This document shows positions 37,374 through 44,713 of a stretch of DNA of 59,204 nucleotides, one piece after another. Origin of the DNA: an uncultured Phocaeicola sp. (GTDB lineage Bacteria; Bacteroidota; Bacteroidia; Bacteroidales; Bacteroidaceae); the NCBI GenBank assembly GCA_958434805.1, contig CAUBDX010000018.1:1-59204 (forward strand), read 5' to 3'. Numbering within the stretch: position 1 is the stretch's first letter; every line of letters starts with the position of its first letter. The position numbers and the translations under genes are program-made. The notes beneath the pieces are model-generated. The model ran no database searches and was not told the origin of the DNA. It saw nothing but the letters and a program-made list of their open reading frames with translations.

Positions 37374-39023
37374 TTAGTATGCTACATTTTTCATCTTGTA
37401 GCGGTCGCCGGTTTTCTTAACCATTTCTTTCAAGAAATCTTCCGGATATCCGGGACGGGTAAGCGGAGCCGAATTTCCTTCTTTCGGGCGAACCAGCTTG
37501 CCGTCTTTTACTTTTTTCACAGCTCCGTCATTGTAACGTACAATCAAGAACTCAGCCAGTCTCTTCCAGCAATCTACTGCAGTCTGCGCACTCATCGACG
37601 TATAATCTGTCAAGAAATCCTTCGCTTCCTGTGGGTCATCCTGATAGAGCTTCATAGCTGCACTTTCAATACCTTCCTGTGCATGGGCATACATATCTTC
37701 CAGATCGTTTTGCACCGTACGCATATCATTTATCATCAGCGAATAGCGCGGGCGAATCATGTCGGCTACCCAGTTATAAATCCAGAAGGCAGAATCCCAA
37801 GAGAAAGTGACACAGTCGCCGTTTCCTTCTGCATACGATGCAGGTACACGATCGGTATTGCAATATACCGGAGTAAACACGGTCATATTTGCATCATCCA
37901 GTCCGAACCACAACACTCCGCCGATGGCATCGGGCATAGAAGAACGCATTTGTGAAACAAAGACAAATGCACTTTGCTGAGTAGAGATAGGGCGTTCATT
38001 AAAGTATTCTTCTCCATCGACTTTAAACGTAAGCGGAGAAAGACGGTAAGGCATCTTAAACGCACCGGCACCGCAATCTTTTGTAATATCAAGCGGAGTT
38101 CCTTCGTAATGATCACGCATAGCATGCTGCATATCGCGCACAGAGAGCTTGCGGTCGGGCTTTACATAAAGCGGCATCGGCTCGGTACTTTCGCCCTGAA
38201 CATACGACAGGTAAGCCTGTCCTGTGGCTTTACTGAACATATTATAGAAACTCCATACACGGGCTTCACAGAAACGCACATTGCCGAAATCCAGCGGACA
38301 ATAGGCATCAGCAAAGCTGAACTCTGTGTTCTTTCCTGAAAAATATCCCTTCTCACGGGCGAACGAAATCACATCGGGTGAATAAAGGCAGTTTTCCTTG
38401 TCGCTCATATCAAACTTGTGGATACGGCTCTGGTTAGCATGGGCTGCAATACAGTCATCGGGGATACGGACTGCTACCCATACGGCTCCTTTGATTCCGG
38501 GACCTTTACCGATCATCTCCATAATCCATGCCTCATTGGGGTCGGCTATAGAGAACGATTCGCCACTGCTGTAATATCCGTATTCTTTTACCAAGTCGGT
38601 CATTACCTTAATGGCTTCTTTCGCTGTACGTGAACGCTGTAAGGCTACATAAATCAAGCTTCCATAATCCATGATTCCTGTGGTATCAACCAGCTCCGGA
38701 CGTCCGCCGAAAGTGGTTTCACCGATAGTCACCTGAAATTCATTCATGTTTCCTATCACATTATAGGTCTGTCTGGCTTCTTTGATTTGACCTAAATATT
38801 TGCCGGTATCCCACTCGTGGATATCGCGCATCGTTCCTGCCGGATGTTCGGCTGCGGGATAGTGACATAAAAAGCCGAAAAGGCCATATGAGTCGGCTGA
38901 ATAAGAGACCATAACCGAACCGTCGGCTGAAGCTTTCTTTCCCACAATGAAGTTGGTACAAGCCCAACTGTTTGCTACAAATGCTGTCAGAAGCATGACA
39001 GCTGCCATTAGTTTTTTCTTCAT
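37374..39023 (-). CDS. C69-family dipeptidase
   Basis: 549 residues. A signal peptide of 21 residues ends exactly before Cys22 (SWA-CTNFIVGKKAS), which becomes the N-terminal nucleophile of this Ntn-hydrolase family after cleavage. The core blocks (ADGSVMVSYSADSYG; IGETTFGGRPEL; MDYGSLIYVALQRS) match the C69/PepD family. The enzyme is probably periplasmic and splits dipeptides or short peptides. It follows the M23 peptidase gene after a 60-base gap filled by the octamer repeat, so the two may be co-transcribed. Confidence 0.93.
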   Translation of the reverse strand: MKKKLMAAVMLLTAFVANSWACTNFIVGKKASADGSVMVSYSADSYGLFGFLCHYPAAEHPAGTMRDIHEWDTGKYLGQIKEARQTYNVIGNMNEFQVTIGETTFGGRPELVDTTGIMDYGSLIYVALQRSRTAKEAIKVMTDLVKEYGYYSSGESFSIADPNEAWIMEMIGKGPGIKGAVWVAVRIPDDCIAAHANQSRIHKFDMSDKENCLYSPDVISFAREKGYFSGKNTEFSFADAYCPLDFGNVRFCEARVWSFYNMFSKATGQAYLSYVQGESTEPMPLYVKPDRKLSVRDMQHAMRDHYEGTPLDITKDCGAGAFKMPYRLSPLTFKVDGEEYFNERPISTQQSAFVFVSQMRSSMPDAIGGVLWFGLDDANMTVFTPVYCNTDRVPASYAEGNGDCVTFSWDSAFWIYNWVADMIRPRYSLMINDMRTVQNDLEDMYAHAQEGIESAAMKLYQDDPQEAKDFLTDYTSMSAQTAVDCWKRLAEFLIVRYNDGAVKKVKDGKLVRPKEGNSAPLTRPGYPEDFLKEMVKKTGDRYKMKNVAY

Positions 39024-39030
39024 ACGTTAT

Positions 39031-39083
39031 TTTTTGAGTTTTTAAGTTTATAAGTTTTGAGTTGCTACCTTAGAGCCTATAAG
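39031..39083 (-). repeat. CTYAAnAA octamer array before the C69 gene
   Basis: Read toward the dipeptidase: CTTATAGG, CTCTAAGG, then CTCAAAA, CTTATAAA, CTTAAAAA, CTCAAAAAA, with the ATG seven bases on. It has the same unit, orientation and position relative to the start as at cydB, lysO and purC. Confidence 0.75.
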
Positions 39084-40748
39084 TTAAAACCGGTAGGTTT
39101 CCCGTTTCTCATTACCACAATAATCTGTAACCGTCACCTCTATCCGATGAGGTACCCCCTTCTTCACCTTTTCCGGATCTTGAATAACCAATACACCTTT
39201 CTTCAAGCCGAAAAGCACGAAACGTCCGTCAATATATACTTTATATGAGGCTACACCGGTTTCTGCATCACCTATCTTAAAACGGATGTTACGGTTTGCC
39301 CGCCAGTTTTTCAATCCTATCGGACTGATACGCGGAGCAAGAGTGTCTACCGCCACGGCAAAAGTTCCGAAATTACGCACCCGGGCTTTAACCCATCCGT
39401 GCTCATATTTACCACCCATGGATGCCCTCCGCTTGCCCAGTTTCTGAACAATATAATACTTGCTTGAATCGGCTTCCGAATGATGGCGCACTCCTATTGA
39501 CAAATCACAATAGCTGTGTAAGGGAGTGTTTCCGGCATCCAATACATAATCGGATGACAACGAAGAACTGTCTCCTTTTACTTCGGTAAGCAATTCTACA
39601 TCCTCATACAGATATCCACGAGGTACAACAAACTCCATACCCGGTTCCTGAATCACATTCGTGCGGTTCCAAGAAAGCATTTTATTACCGGATGGAGCGG
39701 AAGGTAACGGAATCTCTTGCCGACGTCCGCGAACCACAAAGCGGCAAATTGACCGATTGCCGAAATTATCCTCCAGCACGTAGCGGAAATGATAGTCTCT
39801 TTCTTCATCTATCAGAACGACTCCCCTGTCATTCTCAGCCTTCAACAAACGCAGCCGGTTACCGGGAAGAATCAAGGAACGCATAATCAGGCGACGGGTG
39901 CGAACCCACTCATCATAATCAGTAAAAGCATTAATCATCCGGTTTTCTTCCGGAAGAACTTTATCGGTCTTACTGCTAAACACTTCAACCGAATCGACAT
40001 AGAGTGTAACCGAATGAACTCCGTAAAAATTAGACGTACCGTCCATATAGTCTTTTGCACTGATACCGGTATAAATCTCTCCCCATGCCGTAACAGGCTG
40101 TTGCAATGCTTCGGATGAAAGTAACTTCTTATATGAAGTCCCTTCAATGACTCCCTTGCCTTTTACCGGATAAAAAGCAACTAAGCTGGCGCGTGGTGCC
40201 TTCGAATCTTTAAGGTGAGATTTAAAATAAGGCATCGGGTCGATATATTCTCCCGTATCTGTTTTTCGCAGTTCCAGATGGAGATGCGGACCGGCTGAAG
40301 AACCTTCATTTCCGCTCAAGGCAATCACCTCTCCCCGCTTTACCGGAAACTGGTCCGGCGAGAAAGACAAGTCGCAGACAAAAGTTTCATTTTCATACTG
40401 ATACTTACGGACCTCTGCCTGTATTTTCCGGGCAAAAGAAACCACATGACCATAAACAGAGGTCAGTCCGTTGGGATGGACCACATAAATGGCCTGTCCA
40501 TATCCCCCGTGAGATACAGCCACGCGTGCCACATAGCCATCGGCTATACATTTGACAGGCTTACCCGTTACACCTTGAGTCTTAATATCTAATCCGTTAT
40601 GAAAATGATTCGGGCGAAGCTCCCCGAAGTTCGCGCTTAATAAAAGCGGAAAATCGAAAGGTGAACAAAAATCAAGCGTAGAAGTTTGTTGTGCATTCAC
40701 TCCCCAAACACTTCCCCAAATAAAGGCTAATATTAGTTTTCGTATCAT
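39084..40748 (-). CDS. Secreted M23 (LytM-type) peptidase
   Basis: 554 residues with a signal peptide (about 1-19). The M23 domain is near the N-terminus, with zinc ligands H50 and D54 (HFHNGLDIK), H101 (SVYGHV) and H157 of GPHLHLE (155-159), so it looks active. The C-terminal 350 residues form beta-sandwich-like repeats of unknown role (LAPRISPIGLKNWRANRNIR). It probably cuts peptidoglycan cross-links in the periplasm. The promoter at 40768-40799 leads this gene and perhaps the C69 gene. Confidence 0.92.
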   Translation of the reverse strand: MIRKLILAFIWGSVWGVNAQQTSTLDFCSPFDFPLLLSANFGELRPNHFHNGLDIKTQGVTGKPVKCIADGYVARVAVSHGGYGQAIYVVHPNGLTSVYGHVVSFARKIQAEVRKYQYENETFVCDLSFSPDQFPVKRGEVIALSGNEGSSAGPHLHLELRKTDTGEYIDPMPYFKSHLKDSKAPRASLVAFYPVKGKGVIEGTSYKKLLSSEALQQPVTAWGEIYTGISAKDYMDGTSNFYGVHSVTLYVDSVEVFSSKTDKVLPEENRMINAFTDYDEWVRTRRLIMRSLILPGNRLRLLKAENDRGVVLIDEERDYHFRYVLEDNFGNRSICRFVVRGRRQEIPLPSAPSGNKMLSWNRTNVIQEPGMEFVVPRGYLYEDVELLTEVKGDSSSLSSDYVLDAGNTPLHSYCDLSIGVRHHSEADSSKYYIVQKLGKRRASMGGKYEHGWVKARVRNFGTFAVAVDTLAPRISPIGLKNWRANRNIRFKIGDAETGVASYKVYIDGRFVLFGLKKGVLVIQDPEKVKKGVPHRIEVTVTDYCGNEKRETYRF

Positions 40749-40767
40749 GTTTTACTATTTATCCGGA

Positions 40768-40799
40768 CAAAGATAGTGAAAGGTGAGTGTAGTACCAAG
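40768..40799 (-). promoter_or_regulatory. Promoter of the M23 peptidase gene
   Basis: CTTG (40796-40799), a 20-bp spacer and TATCTTTG (40768-40775) on the minus strand, about 20 bases upstream of the ATG. Confidence 0.7.
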
Positions 40800-40920
40800 C
40801 CAAAAGCTTGCTTTTGAGAGAAGGTATTGCCGAACCGCATCCTATCTTATCCCATTTAAAGATAGCATAATTATCCTTAATTACCTGCTGTTGGGCAGAA
40901 TATTTTTGCTTATAATTCAC

Positions 40921-41094
40921 AGAAAGTCAACCCGTCTCGCTTCCTGCATGCTGGGTGCCTTCGGGCAGGAACCGTAAGAGGCGAAGTCGCCAATCTTGGA
41001 AACAATGCGCTGCGAGCCAATATATAGATGTACTTGGTATAGCGTCCGCCCTAATTAGTAACGCCAATTACATTGCTCACGGAATCGCAAGTAC
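40921..41094 (-). pseudogene. Decayed fragment of an Rhs/YD-repeat core
   Basis: On the minus strand GGRYTKYIY is followed, after a two-base insertion near 41020, by IGSQRIVSKIGDFASYG and then SCPKAPSMQEARRVDF. This resembles the YIGSQRIVSK-type core end of Bacteroides Rhs-like proteins. An in-frame TAG precedes GGRY, and there is no start. With a stop, a frameshift and only about 55 codons, it is a relic. It suggests that an Rhs-type toxin or surface gene once lay here. Confidence 0.5.
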
Positions 41095-41123
41095 AAGAAA
41101 ACCGACTAAACGAAAGAACCAGT

Positions 41124-41211
41124 CAGTACTTCCATGAAAAAACCGCAGTACTCCCGTGAAAGTACTGCAGTACTCTCGCAGAAGTACCGGAGTACTTCCG
41201 TGGAAGTACTG
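41124..41211. repeat. Four tandem 22-bp palindromic units
   Basis: Contiguous 22-mers at 41124, 41146, 41168 and 41190. Unit 4 is GAGTACTTCCGTGGAAGTACTG written as arms GAGTACTTCC and GGAAGTACTG around GT. Units 2 and 3 are imperfect palindromes with the same AGTACT outer arms, and unit 1 keeps only the left arm. There are no spacers, so it is not a CRISPR. The centre varies while the arms are kept, as expected for a folded RNA/DNA or a dimeric binding site. Confidence 0.85.
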
Positions 41212-41272
41212 AAAGGTTTCTTGGAACTTAAAGCTGGAAAGCTACCCTGAATCGCAGATTTATCTATAAATA

Positions 41273-41305
41273 TTTGGAAAATATACAAAACTATCCGTAT
41301 CTTTG
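41273..41305 (+). promoter_or_regulatory. Promoter of the lysO leader
   Basis: TTTG (41273-41276), a 21-bp spacer and TATCTTTG (41298-41305). It is a full match, 237 bases upstream of the first lysO codon, so the mRNA has a leader of about 230 bases. Confidence 0.8.
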
Positions 41306-41325
41306 CACCACTAAACTAAACGAAC

Positions 41326-41472
41326 CCATGCACATATTAACTAAACATACTCCGATTGCTCTATCCCAGCCTTCATCAGAAGTGCATGGTTACCGGATTG
41401 TGCATATCCATTGGTTCAGTGGCTTCCTATAAGTTCTTAGAGCCCTCCATCGGCTATCTGCCGATTTTCTTT
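41326..41472 (+). promoter_or_regulatory. Structured lysO leader with possible attenuator
   Basis: CCATGCAC (41326-41333) pairs perfectly with GTGCATGG (41382-41389). A second GTGCAT (41400-41405) could compete for the same arm. The leader then has ATCGGC-TATCT-GCCGAT (41449-41465) followed by TTTTCTTT, a small intrinsic terminator shape. Alternative pairing upstream of a terminator is how attenuators and riboswitches work. I see no lysine-riboswitch consensus. Confidence 0.45.
41328..41432 (+). CDS. Possible 34-residue leader peptide
   Basis: ATG 41328 opens a 34-codon frame (MHILTKHTPIALSQPSSE...) that contains five His and one Lys and stops 16 bases before the terminator-like hairpin. The start codon lies in the arm of the inverted repeat. 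The position is that of a leader peptide, but amino-acid content does not match a lysine exporter, and the frame may be chance. Confidence 0.25.
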   Translation: MHILTKHTPIALSQPSSEVHGYRIVHIHWFSGFL

Positions 41473-41480
41473 CAAGGGAA

Positions 41481-41540
41481 CTCCCCAAAAAACTGGAACT
41501 CAAAAGACGTATAAATTAAAAAATCAAGAACTCAAGAAAC
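41481..41540 (+). repeat. Octamer-like array before lysO
   Basis: Degenerate units (CTCCCCAAAAAA, CTGGAA, CTCAAAAG, then ATCAAGAA, CTCAAGAA, ACC, ATG) run up to the start of the first lysO gene. It is less regular than the arrays at cydB and purC but uses the same unit. Confidence 0.55.
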
Positions 41541-41541
41541 C

Positions 41542-41829
41542 ATGTTTACCATTATCGGAACCATGTTTACAGGTATCGCAATCGGATACCTCTTCAAGAA
41601 TATTGCCTTTTTACAAAAAACAGAAAAAACCATTTCATGCACCATTGTGCTCCTGCTGTTCATTTTAGGCATTTCAATAGGCTCAAATAAATTAATCATC
41701 AGCAACTTGACTACCTTCGGATGGCAAGCGGCCATTCTCGCTTTCTCAGCGACTTGCGGAAGCATTTTTGCTTCATGGATGGTATTAAAGCTGTTTTTTT
41801 GCAAAGAAGGAGGTCAGCATGAAGAGTAG
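41542..41829 (+). CDS. LysO lysine exporter, N-terminal half
   Basis: 95 residues with three transmembrane helices, corresponding to the N-terminal third of E. coli LysO/YbjE (FLQKTEKTISCTIVLLLFIL; GISIGSN). Here the protein is split, and this gene overlaps the second by 11 bases. The two halves presumably assemble in the inner membrane to export lysine or a toxic analogue. The short charged tail (CKEGGQHEE) ends in the overlap. Confidence 0.8.
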   Translation: MFTIIGTMFTGIAIGYLFKNIAFLQKTEKTISCTIVLLLFILGISIGSNKLIISNLTTFGWQAAILAFSATCGSIFASWMVLKLFFCKEGGQHEE

Positions 41830-42445
41830 TTTAATTGTTTTATGCTTCTTCATAGCAGGCTGCTTATTGGGTATGACCGATTTATTCCCTTCCGACTGGA
41901 ACAAGAGCAACCTGCCTATGTATGTACTTTACGCATTAATGCTGCAAGTGGGACTGAGCATCGGTTCAAGCAAGAACCTGAAATATATAGTAAAGGAAAT
42001 CCGCCTTAAATTCTTACTCATTCCCCTTGCAACCATAAGCGGCACCTTGCTGTTTTCAGCATTTGCCAGCCTGCTGCTTGCCCAATGGAGTACTTTCGAG
42101 TGTATGGCTGTGGGAAGCGGATTTGCCTACTATTCTTTATCCTCCATATTGATTACCCAATTAAAAGAAGCATCGCTGGGCATCCAGCTCGCTACAGAGC
42201 TCGGCACCATCGCTCTGCTGTCGAATATCTTCCGTGAAATGATGGCACTGCTCGGCACTCCGCTGCTGGTGCGCTACTTCGGGAAACTTGCCCCTATCTC
42301 GGCGGCAGGTGTCAATTCGATGGATGTAGTGCTTCCGCTTATTACACGCTATTCCGGGAAAGACATGCTACCCGTGGCTATTTTTCACGGCATACTCATT
42401 GACATGTCTGTACCGTTTTTTGTTTCATTCTTCTGCCAGCTCTGA
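41819..42445 (+). CDS. lysO: LysO lysine exporter, C-terminal half
   Basis: 208 residues with about six transmembrane helices of the Lys_export (DUF340) family; the blocks LQVGLSIGSSKNLKYI, AVGSGFAYYSLSSI and ELGTIALLSNIFREM are typical. The start lies inside the preceding gene (11-base overlap), so translation is probably coupled. A terminator stem includes the last codons and the stop. The sequence shows family membership only; the lysine substrate rests on E. coli LysO. Confidence 0.88.
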   Translation: MKSSLIVLCFFIAGCLLGMTDLFPSDWNKSNLPMYVLYALMLQVGLSIGSSKNLKYIVKEIRLKFLLIPLATISGTLLFSAFASLLLAQWSTFECMAVGSGFAYYSLSSILITQLKEASLGIQLATELGTIALLSNIFREMMALLGTPLLVRYFGKLAPISAAGVNSMDVVLPLITRYSGKDMLPVAIFHGILIDMSVPFFVSFFCQL

Positions 42446-42464
42446 TGAGTCTGGCAGTTTTTTT
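42433..42464 (+). terminator. Terminator of lysO, overlapping its stop
   Basis: CTGCCAG (42433-42439) pairs with CTGGCAG (42451-42457), followed by seven T. The left arm is coding (CQL), so translation should open it until release. Confidence 0.85.
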
Positions 42465-42473
42465 ATCCCGCCT

Positions 42474-42507
42474 TTTGCTGAACAATCAAAAGTTATAATT
42501 AAATTTG
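42474..42507 (+). promoter_or_regulatory. Promoter of phoH
   Basis: TTTG (42474-42477), a 22-bp spacer and TAAATTTG (42500-42507), about 40 bases before the phoH ATG. Confidence 0.6.
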
Positions 42508-42547
42508 CAGAAAATAAACTTAAACGAGCATAGCTGAAATAAACTGA

Positions 42548-43519
42548 ATGATAGAAAAGCATATTGTTTTAGAAGATATTGACCCGGTTATATTTTATGG
42601 CGTAAATAATGCCAACATACAAATGATAAAAGCCCTATTTCCCAAGCTGCGCATCGTAGCCCGGGGAAACGTCATCAAGGTGATGGGTGACGAAGAGGAG
42701 ATGTGCGCATTCGAAGAATCAATCATCGCGTTAGAGAAACATTGTGCAAAATACAATTCGCTCAATGAAGAAAGCATTCTTGATATCGTAAAAGGGAACT
42801 CGCCCAAAACAGAAAAGACGGGCGACGCCATCGTGTTCAGCGTAACGGGAAAGCCCATTACCCCACGCAGCGAAAACCAATTGAAACTGGTCAGAGAATT
42901 CGAGAAAAACGACATGTTGTTTGCCATCGGACCCGCCGGTTCAGGAAAAACCTACACAGCCATTGCCTTAGCCGTACGGGCTTTGAAGAATAAAGAGATT
43001 AAGAAAATCATACTCAGCCGGCCCGCAGTGGAAGCCGGAGAAAAGCTTGGTTTCCTTCCGGGTGATATGAAAGACAAGATTGACCCGTATCTGCAACCGC
43101 TCTATGATGCCCTGCAAGACATGATTCCCGCCGCTAAGCTGAAAGAATATATGGAACTGAACATCATTCAGATAGCCCCTCTCGCTTTCATGCGTGGACG
43201 TACCCTGAACGATGCGGTTGTGATACTCGATGAAGCACAAAACACCACTACCCAACAAATCAAAATGTTTCTTACCCGTATGGGGATGAATACCAAAATG
43301 ATTGTAACGGGCGATATGACACAGATAGACCTTCCCTCTTCACAGACCTCCGGACTGGTACAGGCGCTCAAGATTCTGAAAGGTGTGAAAGGAATCAGCT
43401 TCATCGAACTGAACAAGAAAGACATCGTGCGTCACAAATTAGTTACCCGAATTGTTGAGGCATACGAGAAGTTCGAAGAAAAGAAAACAAAACCGCAAGT
43501 TGACAAGACAACAAGTTGA
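42548..43519 (+). CDS. phoH: PhoH-family ATPase
   Basis: 323 residues: an N-terminal KH-like region (about 1-75), then a P-loop ATPase domain with Walker A GPAGSGKT (about 126-133), the SRPAVEAGEKLGFLPGDM block, Walker B VVILDEAQN and GDMTQIDLP. PhoH proteins are RNA-linked ATPases, often near ybeY, of uncertain role. The last codons (QVDKTTS) are made from the first block of a dispersed repeat, so the natural C-terminus may have been replaced or extended. Confidence 0.93.
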   Translation: MIEKHIVLEDIDPVIFYGVNNANIQMIKALFPKLRIVARGNVIKVMGDEEEMCAFEESIIALEKHCAKYNSLNEESILDIVKGNSPKTEKTGDAIVFSVTGKPITPRSENQLKLVREFEKNDMLFAIGPAGSGKTYTAIALAVRALKNKEIKKIILSRPAVEAGEKLGFLPGDMKDKIDPYLQPLYDALQDMIPAAKLKEYMELNIIQIAPLAFMRGRTLNDAVVILDEAQNTTTQQIKMFLTRMGMNTKMIVTGDMTQIDLPSSQTSGLVQALKILKGVKGISFIELNKKDIVRHKLVTRIVEAYEKFEEKKTKPQVDKTTS

Positions 43520-43567
43520 CAAGCTGACAAGGCTCTGAAATGTCTGGTATCTGAAACCTCGTCAACT
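43496..43567 (+). repeat. Composite dispersed repeat, copy B
   Basis: The blocks CAAGTTGACAAGACAACAAG (43496-43515), GGCTCTGAAATGTCTGGT (43531-43548) and AAACCTCGTCAACT (43554-43567) match copy A at 12829-12908 in order and orientation. An extra AGTTGACAAGCTGACAA lies between the first two. The first block overlaps the end of phoH and its stop. Confidence 0.65.
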
Positions 43568-43602
43568 CAAAAACTCAAGAACTCAAAACTTAAAAACTTA
43601 AA
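43564..43602 (+). repeat. CTYAAnAA octamer array before purC
   Basis: Read toward purC: CTCAAAAA, CTCAAGAA, CTCAAAA, CTTAAAAA, CTTAAACAT, then ATG. The last four units are nearly identical to those in front of cydB, on the other strand 15 kb away. Confidence 0.8.
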
Positions 43603-43605
43603 CAT

Positions 43606-44553
43606 ATGAGCAAAGCATTAACAAAAACAGACTACAACTTTCCCGGACAGAAAAGTGTATATCACGGTAAAGTACGCGATGTATATAACATCAACGACGA
43701 AAAATTAGTGATGGTTGCCACCGACCGCATTTCTGCATTCGACGTGGTTTTACCGGAAGGAATTCCTTACAAAGGACAAATGCTGAATCAAATTGCAGCT
43801 AAGTTCTTGGATGCCACTACCGACATCTGCCCTAACTGGAAACTGGCTACTCCAGACCCGATGGTAACCGTAGGCGTTATGTGTCAGGGATTCCCCGTAG
43901 AAATGATTGTACGCGGCTACTTATGCGGCAGCGCATGGCGTGCTTATAAGAGCGGAGTTCGTGAAATCTGTGGTGTACGTCTTCCTGAAGGTATGCGTGA
44001 AAACGAAAAATTCCCTCACCCCATCATCACCCCGACCACAAAAGCTGAAATGGGTCTGCACGATGAAGATATTTCTAAAGAAGAAATTCTGGCTCAAGGC
44101 TTGGCTACACCCGAAGAATACGAAATCTTAGAAAAATACACACTGGCTCTGTTTGAACGCGGTACTCAAATTGCAGCAGAACGCGGACTCATCTTGGTAG
44201 ATACGAAATATGAATTCGGTAAGCACAATGGCGAAATCTACTTGATGGACGAAATCCACACACCTGACTCAAGCCGTTATTTCTATGCCGAAGGTTACCA
44301 AGACCGCTTCGAAAAAGGCGAACCTCAAAAGCAGCTTTCTAAAGAGTTCGTACGCGAATGGCTGATGGCTAACGGATTCCAAGGCAAAGAAGGTCAGCAG
44401 GTTCCTGAAATGACTCTGGAAATCGTAACTTCTATCAGCGAGCGCTACATCGAACTGTACGAGCACATCACTGGTGAAACATTTGTAAAAGCCGATACAG
44501 ACCATATCGCTGAACGTATCGAAACAAATGTAACCGAATATTTGAACAAGTAA
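43606..44553 (+). CDS. purC: SAICAR synthase
   Basis: 315 residues, the longer form of phosphoribosylaminoimidazole-succinocarboxamide synthase. It shows GKVRDVYNI (ATP-binding start), [36 protein letters not shown] and [12 protein letters not shown]. It joins aspartate to CAIR in step seven of purine synthesis. It follows phoH by 86 bases with no terminator between, so read-through is likely. Confidence 0.97.
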   Translation: MSKALTKTDYNFPGQKSVYHGKVRDVYNINDEKLVMVATDRISAFDVVLPEGIPYKGQMLNQIAAKFLDATTDICPNWKLATPDPMVTVGVMCQGFPVEMIVRGYLCGSAWRAYKSGVREICGVRLPEGMRENEKFPHPIITPTTKAEMGLHDEDISKEEILAQGLATPEEYEILEKYTLALFERGTQIAAERGLILVDTKYEFGKHNGEIYLMDEIHTPDSSRYFYAEGYQDRFEKGEPQKQLSKEFVREWLMANGFQGKEGQQVPEMTLEIVTSISERYIELYEHITGETFVKADTDHIAERIETNVTEYLNK

Positions 44554-44602
44554 TCATTTAAATAGAGGCACTGAGCTTGTGCTGAAATAAAATGTAAATC
44601 AT

Positions 44603-44661
44603 AACGCAGAGGTGCTGACGCACGGAGGTTCCAAACAGCCGTTGGTTTCTACCTCTGCGTT
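44603..44661 (+). terminator. Terminator of purC
   Basis: AACGCAGAGGT (44603-44613) pairs perfectly with ACCTCTGCGTT (44651-44661), then TTTTATG. The upstream ATG of the longer ubiE frame lies inside this stem-loop, which argues for the later start. Confidence 0.75.
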
Positions 44662-44713
44662 TTATGCCATACCTGCATACGCTCATCCCTTTTCCTGTTT
44701 TTCAAACAAAGCA

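Larger units (their letters stand above)
40749..41541. other. Gene-poor, repeat-rich gap
   Basis: About 790 bases with no ordinary gene. In order it holds the M23 promoter, a decayed Rhs fragment, a four-unit 22-bp palindrome array, a strong plus-strand promoter and a structured leader that ends in a terminator-like hairpin and an octamer repeat before lysO. A further -7 match (TATTTTTG, 40911-40918) has no good -33 box. Frames of 60-64 codons here resemble nothing and follow the repeats. Confidence 0.7.

Noticed and set aside
40783..41137. Two small plus-strand ORFs of 60-64 codons
   Set aside because: They have no recognisable features, run through the Rhs relic and repeat, and lack a supporting promoter-start arrangement.
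41124..41211. CRISPR array
   Set aside because: The 22-bp units touch each other with no spacers, and no cas gene is in the window.
41305..41541. Lysine riboswitch
   Set aside because: The leader is in front of a lysine exporter and has stems, but I cannot find the conserved L-box junction bases or the expected P1-P5 order.
44612..44713. N-terminal extension of UbiE
   Set aside because: The upstream ATG lies within the purC terminator hairpin.
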